DNA of 64,000 nucleotides from Falsiroseomonas sp051433195 (lineage in GTDB: Bacteria; Pseudomonadota; Alphaproteobacteria; Acetobacterales; Acetobacteraceae). The stretch lies in NCBI RefSeq assembly GCF_051433195.1, contig NZ_JBHMFT010000001.1:62001-126000 (forward strand), written 5' to 3'. The translations under genes were made by a program, and so were the position numbers. The notes under the pieces were generated by a model. It ran no database searches, was not told the origin of the DNA, and saw only the letters and a program-made list of their open reading frames with translations. The first letter of the stretch is position 1. The number at the start of each line of letters is the position of its first letter. This document shows, piece after piece, positions 47,822 through 54,613 of the stretch.

Positions 47822-48568
47822 ATGACGACTGCCACCGCCCGCACCGCCCTGATCACCGGCGCCGGCCGCAACATCGGCCGCGCCGTGGCCCTGGCCCTGG
47901 CCCGGGAGGGGTTCGACGTCGTGGTCAACGGCTCCTCCGACCGCGCCGCCGCCGAATCCGTGGCCGCCGAGGCCCGTGCGCTCGGCGTCCGCGCCCTGGT
48001 CGCGATGGGCGATGTCGGCAGCCCCGCCGAATGCGCCCGCATCGCCGGCGAGGCCCTGGCCGAGTTCGGCACGGTGGACGTGCTGGTGAACAACGCCGCG
48101 CTGCGCCCGGCCAAAGCCTTTCTCGACCTGACGGTGGAGGATTGGCGCCGGGTGATGGCGGTGGACATGGAGGCCGCGATCTGGCTGTCCCAGGCCGTGC
48201 TGCCGGGGATGCTGGCGCAGGGCTGGGGCCGGATCGTCAACTTCACCGGGATGAACGCCATCCACGGCTATGCCGGCCGCGCCCCCGTCTCGGTCGCCAA
48301 GCACGGGCTCTGGGGCCTGACCAAGTCGATGGGCAAGGAGTTCGGACCGAAGGGCGTCACAGTCAACGCCATCTCCCCGGGTCCCATCGCGGCCGATGAC
48401 GAGGACGACAACCCCACCGAATACCGCCAGAAGATGGTCGCCCGCGTGCCCGTTGGCCGCATGGGCCGGCCGCGGGAGGTCGCGGCGGTGGTACGGATGC
48501 TGGCCTCGGAAGACGGCGCCTTCGTCAACGGCCAGATGCTGCAGGTGAATGGCGGCGCGGAGACCTGA
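47822..48568 (+). CDS. SDR-family oxidoreductase with Tyr replaced in the active site
   Basis: 248 residues. TGAGRNIGRAVA (cofactor loop), NNAALRP and the C-terminal DGAFVNGQMLQVNGG are standard classical SDR features. The active-site segment is PVSVAKHG: Lys160 is present but the Tyr position is Val156, and the upstream Ser region is NFTGMNA. This may belong to a recurrent SDR branch with a Val/His at the Tyr position. The substrate is unknown. The gene is flanked by two copies of a palindromic repeat and follows the GMC oxidoreductase. Confidence 0.87.
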   Translation: MTTATARTALITGAGRNIGRAVALALAREGFDVVVNGSSDRAAAESVAAEARALGVRALVAMGDVGSPAECARIAGEALAEFGTVDVLVNNAALRPAKAFLDLTVEDWRRVMAVDMEAAIWLSQAVLPGMLAQGWGRIVNFTGMNAIHGYAGRAPVSVAKHGLWGLTKSMGKEFGPKGVTVNAISPGPIAADDEDDNPTEYRQKMVARVPVGRMGRPREVAAVVRMLASEDGAFVNGQMLQVNGGAET

Positions 48569-48611
48569 GGCGGCGCCAGCAGTCTGTTGGAAGTACGCGG
48601 ACTGGAACCCA

Positions 48612-48650
48612 CTCCCCCCACTTGGGGGGAGAGGGCAGGGCGAGGGGGGC
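48612..48650 (+). repeat. C/G-rich palindromic repeat, copy 2
   Basis: Eight-base inverted arms (CTCCCCCC and GGGGGGAG) with a 4-base loop are followed by AGGGCAGGGCGAGGGGGGC. Its orientation is the same as copy 1, and it lies 43 bases after the SDR stop. Confidence 0.75.
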
Positions 48651-48714
48651 CGCAACCAGGGGAACGATACCAGACACTTCGGCAGGGGCTTTCCAGGCGT
48701 TCTTCCGCAGCCTG

Positions 48715-49974
48715 TCAGACCGCCACGAACTCCCCGCCGCGCATCAGCGGCTGCACCGCGCGATCCTTCGTCACGCCGTCGATATCCAGCGCGCCGCTGC
48801 CGATCATCCAGTCGATGTGGATCAGCGACGCATTGGCGCCACGCTCCGCCAGGCGTTCCATCGGCACGCCCACGCTGTCGCGCAGGCAGGTGGTGTAGGC
48901 CTGGCCGAGGGCGATGTGGCTGGCGGCGTTCTCGTCGAACAGCGTGTTGCGGAACAGCAGGCCGCTGGCCGAAATCGGCGAGGAATGCGGCACCAGCGCC
49001 ACCTCGCCCAGCCGCGCCGCCCCCTCATCCGTCTCCAGCACCTTCCGCAGCACCTCCGCGCCCTTCGAGGCATTCGCCTCGACGATCCGGCCTTCCGCGA
49101 AGGTGACGGAAATATCCTCGATCAGCGTGCCCTGGTAGGCGAGCGGCTTGGTGGAGCGCACCGTGCCCTGCACCCGCAGGCGATGCGGCGTGGTGAAGAC
49201 TTCCTCGGTCGGGATGTTCGGGTTGCAGGTGATGCCGTTCTTGGCCGGTTCCGCGCCACCCGCCCACAGATGGCCATCGGCCAGGCCGATGGTCAGGTCG
49301 GTGCCCGGGCCGCGGTAGCGCAGTTCCAGGAAATCCCGCTCGTTCAGGTACCTGGTGCGGGCGTGCAGGCGGGCGTTGTGGGCGGCCCATTCGGCCACCG
49401 GGTCGGCCACATCGACGCGGCAGGCGGCGAAGATCGCGTCCCACAGTTTTGCGACAGCCTCGGCCTCCGGCAGGCCGGGAAACACCTCCCGCGCCCACCC
49501 AGGGGTGGAGGCCGGGACCAGGTTCCAGTTGATGGCGAAGCTGGTGATGAGTTCCAGCGCCGGGCGATAGGCGATGGACCGCGCCCGGTTGGCGCGCGCC
49601 ACCTTCTCCGGGTCCTGCTGCGCCAGCAGGGTCGGGCTCTCGCCGACCACGGCGAGGCGGGCCGCATTGCCGCGGAAGGCCGCCGCCATGCCCTCGAACA
49701 GCCAGCCGGGGGCGACGTCGAAGGCCTCCGGCGCTGCGTGGCGGTAGCGGGCCAGCGCGACCTCGTCATCGCCGATCAGCGGCGTCACCAGCGTGGCGCC
49801 GGCCTGGTAGGCGTGGACCGCGATGCGGCGGACCAGCGGCAGCGCCTCGACCGGGCTGGTCATCACCAGCTCCTGCCCCGGCTGCAGGTTCAGCCCGACC
49901 TTCACGGCCAGCGCCGCCAGCTTGTCCAGCCGCGTCTCGAAGGCGGTCGTGGCGGTCATGGAATCATCGGGCAT
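48715..49974 (-). CDS. Aminopeptidase, M29 family
   Basis: 419 residues. M29 (thermophilic aminopeptidase T-like) features include NIPTEEVFTTP with metal-binding Glu residues, PHSSPISASGLLFRNTLFDENAASHIALGQAY with further ligands, and IHIDWMIGS near the C-terminus. These enzymes remove N-terminal amino acids with a two-metal cocatalytic site. A second Met at residue 6 is an alternative start. It is followed on the same strand's upstream side by the TlpA-like gene, 16 bases away. Confidence 0.92.
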   Translation of the reverse strand: MPDDSMTATTAFETRLDKLAALAVKVGLNLQPGQELVMTSPVEALPLVRRIAVHAYQAGATLVTPLIGDDEVALARYRHAAPEAFDVAPGWLFEGMAAAFRGNAARLAVVGESPTLLAQQDPEKVARANRARSIAYRPALELITSFAINWNLVPASTPGWAREVFPGLPEAEAVAKLWDAIFAACRVDVADPVAEWAAHNARLHARTRYLNERDFLELRYRGPGTDLTIGLADGHLWAGGAEPAKNGITCNPNIPTEEVFTTPHRLRVQGTVRSTKPLAYQGTLIEDISVTFAEGRIVEANASKGAEVLRKVLETDEGAARLGEVALVPHSSPISASGLLFRNTLFDENAASHIALGQAYTTCLRDSVGVPMERLAERGANASLIHIDWMIGSGALDIDGVTKDRAVQPLMRGGEFVAV

Positions 49975-49990
49975 GGCGAAAAATCCTGTC

Positions 49991-50572
49991 TCAGGTGCGG
50001 GCGGTTTCGGGCGCGGCCGGTGTGCGGGTCAGGCGGCGGATGGCGGCGACGACCGGTGGCTGGTCCCACTCCGCCTCGCCCATCAGCCGCGCCACTTCAA
50101 GTCCCCGCCGGTCGATGATGATCGTGGTCGGCAGCACCCGAACCCCCAGCGCCCGGCCGGTGGCGCCGCGCGGGTCGAGCCAGATGCCCATGTGGCGCAG
50201 GTTGGTGCGCTGGTAGAACGGCTCCACCTGGGCGCGGCCGCCGCGGTCGTTGGACAGGGCCAGCACCTCGATCCCCTCCCGCGCAACCTGGGCGTGCAGC
50301 CGGTCCAGCGCCGGCATTTCCGCCACGCAGGGCGGGCACCAGGTGGCCCAGAAATTCACCACCAGCGCCTTGCCGCGGAACGCCTCGAACCCGGTGGCGC
50401 GGCCCTCGGCATCGGTGAAGGACAGGCCCTCGGGCAGCGGCTTCGCCTCCGGGTGCTCGGTCAGGCGTTGCAGCCCGGTGGCCGCCGCTTGGCGCATCGG
50501 GCCGGCGGCGAGTAAGGTCGCACCCGCCGCCAGACTCAGGATGGCACGGCGATCCCGCATGAACTTCTGCAC
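49991..50572 (-). CDS. TlpA-like periplasmic thioredoxin
   Basis: 193 residues from a GTG at 50572, chosen because GGAGGAGG lies 7 bases upstream. An ATG four codons in is the alternative. An N-terminal signal or anchor (AILSLAAGATLLAAG) precedes a thioredoxin domain with ALVVNFWATWCPPCVAEMPAL: the CxxC is WCPPC. The cis-Pro region reads VLPTTIIIDRRG. TlpA/ResA proteins reduce disulfides, often for cytochrome c or oxidase maturation; the window also encodes a c-type cytochrome. Its start is only 15 bases from that of argH on the other strand. Confidence 0.92.
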   Translation of the reverse strand: MQKFMRDRRAILSLAAGATLLAAGPMRQAAATGLQRLTEHPEAKPLPEGLSFTDAEGRATGFEAFRGKALVVNFWATWCPPCVAEMPALDRLHAQVAREGIEVLALSNDRGGRAQVEPFYQRTNLRHMGIWLDPRGATGRALGVRVLPTTIIIDRRGLEVARLMGEAEWDQPPVVAAIRRLTRTPAAPETART

Positions 50573-50587
50573 CGAAAGACCTCCTCC

Positions 50588-51982
50588 GTGACCGAACCGC
50601 GTGCGAGCCATGACCTCTGGGGCGGGCGTTATGCCGAAGGCCCCTCCGCCATCATGCGGGAGATCAATGCCAGCATCGGCTTCGACCGCAAGATGTGGCG
50701 CCAGGACATTTCCGGAAGCCTGGCCCACGCCGCCATGCTGAAGCATGTGGGGATCATCAGCGCGGAGGACGAGGCCAAGATCCGCCAGGGCCTCGCCGAC
50801 ATCGCGGAGGAGATCAATTCGGAAAAATTCACCTTCAGCGACGCCCTCGAAGACATCCACATGAACATCGAGGCCCGGCTGACGGAGCGGATCGGCGAGG
50901 CCGGCAAGCGCCTGCACACCGCACGCAGCCGCAACGACCAGGTGGCGCTGGATGTGCGGCTGTGGGTGCGGGATGCGATCGATGGCCTGGACGCGCAGCT
51001 GGCCGACGTGATGCGCGCCCTGGTCACCCGCGCCGCCGAGCACGCCGGCACCGTGATGCCCGGCTTCACCCACCTGCAGCCGGCGCAGCCCACCACCTTC
51101 GGGCACCACCTGCTGGCCTATGTCGAGATGCTGTCGCGGGACCGCGGCCGGCTGGCGGATTGCCGCCGCCGCCTGAACGAAAGTCCGCTCGGCGCCGCGG
51201 CGCTGTGCGGCACCGGCTTCCCGATCGACCGCCACATGACCGCGCAAGCGCTGGGCTTTGATCGGCCGATGCGCAACAGCCTGGATGCCGTGGCCTCGCG
51301 CGATTTCGCGGCGGAGTTCCTGTTCGCCTGCGCCATGTGCGTCACCCACCTGTCCCGCTTCGCGGAGGAGGTGGTGATCTGGACCAACCCCTATTTCGGC
51401 TTCGTGAAGCTCTCCGACGCCTTCACCACCGGCAGCTCCATCATGCCGCAGAAGCGCAACCCGGATGCGGCGGAGCTGGTGCGCGGCAAGACCGGCCGCG
51501 TGGTGGGGGCGCTGGTCGGCATGCTGACCGTGATCAAGGGCCTCGCCCTGACCTACGGGAAGGACATGCAGGAGGACAAGGAAGGCATCTTCGACAGTGC
51601 CGAGACCCTTGCTTTGTGCCTCGCCGCCACCGGCGGCATGGTGCGCGACATGCAGCCGCAGCCCGGGCGGCTGGCGGAGGCGGCCGGCGCCGGCTTCTCC
51701 ACCGCGACGGACCTCGCGGACTGGCTGGTGCGCGAGTTGAAGCTGCCCTTCCGCGATGCCCACCACGTCACCGGCCGGCTGGTGGCGAAGGCGGAGGCGA
51801 TGGGCGTGGACCTCGCCGGCCTGACGATCACGGAGATGCAGGCGGTGGAGCCCGGCATCACGGATGCGGTGTTCGGCGTGCTGTCCGTCGCCGCCTCCGT
51901 CCGGTCCCGCATTTCCTACGGCGGCACCGCGCCGGCCAATGTGGCGCGGATGGCGGCGGAATGGCAGGAGAAGCTGGCATGA
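50588..51982 (+). CDS. argH: Argininosuccinate lyase
   Basis: 464 residues, standard length. It contains DLWGGRYAEGP at the N-terminus, HTARSRNDQVA, TFGHHLLAYVEM and the fumarase-superfamily signature GSSIMPQKRNPD. It splits argininosuccinate into arginine and fumarate, the last step of arginine synthesis; argC is also in this window. The GTG start has no clear Shine-Dalgarno because the upstream bases are the complement of the TlpA ribosome site. It is coupled to the next small lipoprotein by ATGA. Confidence 0.96.
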   Translation: MTEPRASHDLWGGRYAEGPSAIMREINASIGFDRKMWRQDISGSLAHAAMLKHVGIISAEDEAKIRQGLADIAEEINSEKFTFSDALEDIHMNIEARLTERIGEAGKRLHTARSRNDQVALDVRLWVRDAIDGLDAQLADVMRALVTRAAEHAGTVMPGFTHLQPAQPTTFGHHLLAYVEMLSRDRGRLADCRRRLNESPLGAAALCGTGFPIDRHMTAQALGFDRPMRNSLDAVASRDFAAEFLFACAMCVTHLSRFAEEVVIWTNPYFGFVKLSDAFTTGSSIMPQKRNPDAAELVRGKTGRVVGALVGMLTVIKGLALTYGKDMQEDKEGIFDSAETLALCLAATGGMVRDMQPQPGRLAEAAGAGFSTATDLADWLVRELKLPFRDAHHVTGRLVAKAEAMGVDLAGLTITEMQAVEPGITDAVFGVLSVAASVRSRISYGGTAPANVARMAAEWQEKLA

Positions 51983-52104
51983 GGCTGTTGATCGCGCTGC
52001 TGCTGGTCGCCGGCACCCTCGCCGCCTGCGGCCGCGCCGGAGGCATCCGCCCGCCCGGGCCGCCGGACCAGGTGACATTCCCGCGGGCCTATCCCAACCG
52101 GTAG
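51979..52104 (+). CDS. lptM: Small lipoprotein, LptM/YifL-like
   Basis: 41 residues. MRLLIALLLVAGTLAACGRAGG has a lipobox LAAC with the lipid-modified Cys at residue 17, then a short Pro-rich tail (PPGPPDQVTFP). Size, the CG..G..P pattern and position between argH and lysA fit the LptM family, which assists disulfide maturation of the LPS translocon LptD in enterobacteria. The name is by context and pattern. The ATG overlaps the argH stop. Confidence 0.75.
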   Translation: MRLLIALLLVAGTLAACGRAGGIRPPGPPDQVTFPRAYPNR

Positions 52105-52195
52105 CGGGCGACCCCGAAGGGCCATTGATCCGTATCTATGGCCCAAGCACACTCCCGGCCGGCCGGATCAACCAGGCCGATCGGGAGAAAACGCC

Positions 52196-53170
52196 ATGTC
52201 CGGAACCGGACGCCGCACGCTGCTCGGCGCCACCGCCGCCGTCTTCGCCTCGCGCCCCGGCCTGGCGCAGGACACCTGGCCCAGCCGCACCATCCGCCTG
52301 GTGGTGCCCTACGCCGCCGGTGGCAGCAGCGACATCGTCGCCCGCCTGATCGCACCGCGGCTCCAGGCCAGCCTCGGGCAATCCGTGGTGGTGGAGAACC
52401 GCGCCGGCGCCGGCGCCCTGCTGGGGACGGAGGCGGTCGCCCGCGCCGGCACCGACGGCCACACGATCCTGCTGGCGGACACGCCGCACGCCATCCTGCC
52501 GGCGCTGAACGACCGGCTGCCCTACCACCCGACGCGCGACTTCACGCCGATCTCGCTGGTCGCCGCCACGCCGCAGATCCTGTTCGCCGCCGCCGGATTC
52601 GCCCCCGCCGATGCCGCCGCCGCCATCGCCGCCGCCCGCGCCAGGCCGGACGGCATCGCCATCGCCTCCGCCGGCCAGGGCACGTCGAGCCATTTGACGG
52701 CGGAGCGGCTGCAACTGCTGACCGGCATCAAGCTGACCCATGTGCCCTATCGCGGCGCCGCGCCGGCGATGAACGACCTCGCCGCCGGGCAGGTGCAGCT
52801 GTTCTTCGCCACCATCGCCTCCGGCCTGCCCTTGCTGCGCGAAGGCCGAATCAAGGCGCTCGGCGTGCTGTCGGAAGCGCGGCTGGAGGCGCTGCCGCAG
52901 GTCGCGACCTTCCGGGAACAGGGCATAGACCTGGTGGTGGAAAGCTGGTTCGCCCTGCTGGGCCCGGCCGGCATTCCCGAAGCCGTGGCCCGCCGCACCG
53001 CCCCCGCGGTGGCGGAGGCAGTGGCGGCGCCGGAGGTGCGGGAGCGGTTCGCGACGCTCGGCCTGACCCCGCGTTCCAGCACGCCGGCGGAGGCCGAGGC
53101 CTTCATCCGCGCCGAACTGGATCGCTATGCGGAGGTGGTGCGGGCGGCCGATATCCGGCTCACGAACTAG
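52196..53170 (+). CDS. Bug/TctC-family receptor
   Basis: 324 residues. The signal peptide is GRRTLLGATAAVFASRPGLAQ, with an Arg pair. Family marks are IRLVVPYAAGGSSDIVARL, VVENRAGAGA and HVPYRGAAPAMNDL. It is a periplasmic carboxylate-binding protein of unknown ligand. It lies between lptM and lysA, which are usually adjacent, so it looks like a later insertion into a conserved cluster. No tctAB genes accompany it. Confidence 0.9.
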   Translation: MSGTGRRTLLGATAAVFASRPGLAQDTWPSRTIRLVVPYAAGGSSDIVARLIAPRLQASLGQSVVVENRAGAGALLGTEAVARAGTDGHTILLADTPHAILPALNDRLPYHPTRDFTPISLVAATPQILFAAAGFAPADAAAAIAAARARPDGIAIASAGQGTSSHLTAERLQLLTGIKLTHVPYRGAAPAMNDLAAGQVQLFFATIASGLPLLREGRIKALGVLSEARLEALPQVATFREQGIDLVVESWFALLGPAGIPEAVARRTAPAVAEAVAAPEVRERFATLGLTPRSSTPAEAEAFIRAELDRYAEVVRAADIRLTN

Positions 53171-53266
53171 GAGCATTTTCAAGCCGGGCGTCCACGCCGG
53201 GCGGCTCGGAAAATGCGGCAGGACATGGAGCTTGGCGAAGTGCCGCGGCCACCCCAAAGTGAAGGG

Positions 53267-54613
53267 ATGGCCGCCCTCCCTGCCGTCGCCCTCGACGCCG
53301 CCTCCGACCCGAGCTTCCCCGAGCTGCTCGCCCTCCGCCCCCACCTCACCATGGACCCGCTCGCGGGCCTGATGATGGAGGAGGTGCCGCTGGCGCGCAT
53401 CGCGGCGGAAGCCGGCACGCCCGCCTGGGTCTATTCCGCGGGCGCGCTGCGCCGCCGCCTGGGCGCGCTGCAATCGGCGCTGTCCGACGCGCGCCTGCCG
53501 GCGGAGGTGCATTTCGCCGTCAAGGCCAACCCGAGCCTGGCCGTGCTGCGGGTGCTGGCGGAGGCCGGGGCGGGCGCGGACATCGTCAGCGAGGGCGAGT
53601 TGCGCGTGGCCCTCGCGGCCGGCATCGCCCCCGGCCACATCGTCTTCTCCGGCGTCGGCAAGACCTTTCCCGAACTTCGCCTCGCGCTCGACCAGGACAT
53701 CCAGCAGATCAACGCCGAGAGCGCGGAGGAGGTGGAGATGATCTCCGCCGCGGCCACCGCCATGGGCCGCACGGCCCGCGTGGCGCTGCGGGTGAACCCG
53801 GACGTGGACGCCAAGACCCACGCCAAGATCACCACCGGCAAGTCGGAGAACAAGTTCGGCGTGGCGATCGGCGAGGCCCCGGCGCTGTATGCGCGGATGG
53901 CGGCGCTGCCCGGCATCCGGCCGGTCGGCGTCGCGGTGCATATCGGCAGCCAGATCACCGCCGGCGTCTCCGCCTACCGCATCGCCTACGCCCACCTGGC
54001 CGATTTGGTCCGCCAGCTGCGCGCGGCCGGGCTGCCGGTGGACCGCGTCGATTGCGGCGGCGGCCTCGGCATCCCCTACCGGGACGAGCCGGCGCCGAGT
54101 CCCGCGGCGCTCGCCGGCGTCATCCAGGCGACTCTCGGCAATCTCGGCGTGGAGCTGATGCTGGAGCCGGGCCGCTGGATCGTCGGGCCGGCCGGCGTGC
54201 TGCTGGCCTCCGTCATCCTGCAGAAGCAGGGGGCGGAACGCCGATTCGTGGTGCTGGACGCCGCGATGAACGACCTGATCCGGCCGGCGATGTACGAGGC
54301 CTGGCACGGCATCGTCCCGGTCGCGCCCGCCGCCTACACCGCCGCGACCTCGCCGGCCGATGTCGTCGGGCCGGTCTGCGAGAGCGGGGACACGTTTTCC
54401 CGAGATCGTGGCCTTCCGCAGCTCGAACCGGGTAGCCTCGTCGCGATCCTGGATGCGGGGGCCTATGGCGCGGCGATGAGCAGCACCTACAACAACCGGC
54501 CCCTGGCCGCCGAAGTGCTGGTGGATGGCGACCGCTTCGCCGTGATCCGGCCGCGCCAGACGCATGAACAGCTTCTGGCCGGCCAGCGCCTGCCGCCCTG
54601 GATGGCCGCATGA
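53267..54613 (+). CDS. lysA: Diaminopimelate decarboxylase
   Basis: 448 residues from the ATG at 53267, which is nearest the expected N-terminus; in-frame ATGs at 53213 and 53225 would add up to 18 residues without family similarity. It has the PLP lysine in HFAVKANPSLAVL, HIGSQIT, CGGGLGIPY, EPGRWIVGPAG, CESGDTF and DAGAYGAAMSSTYN. It makes lysine from meso-diaminopimelate. An imperfect dyad at 53173-53217 precedes it. It is coupled to the DUF4175 gene by ATGA. Confidence 0.95.
   Translation: MAALPAVALDAASDPSFPELLALRPHLTMDPLAGLMMEEVPLARIAAEAGTPAWVYSAGALRRRLGALQSALSDARLPAEVHFAVKANPSLAVLRVLAEAGAGADIVSEGELRVALAAGIAPGHIVFSGVGKTFPELRLALDQDIQQINAESAEEVEMISAAATAMGRTARVALRVNPDVDAKTHAKITTGKSENKFGVAIGEAPALYARMAALPGIRPVGVAVHIGSQITAGVSAYRIAYAHLADLVRQLRAAGLPVDRVDCGGGLGIPYRDEPAPSPAALAGVIQATLGNLGVELMLEPGRWIVGPAGVLLASVILQKQGAERRFVVLDAAMNDLIRPAMYEAWHGIVPVAPAAYTAATSPADVVGPVCESGDTFSRDRGLPQLEPGSLVAILDAGAYGAAMSSTYNNRPLAAEVLVDGDRFAVIRPRQTHEQLLAGQRLPPWMAA

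Noticed and set aside
45776..48655. Minus-strand open frame of 959 codons opposite the GMC and SDR genes
   Set aside because: Shadow frame without motifs; the plus-strand genes have signature sequences throughout.
53173..53217. Possible terminator or operator between the TctC receptor and lysA
   Set aside because: The inverted repeat is imperfect with a mismatched centre and no T tract; it was only noted in the lysA entry.
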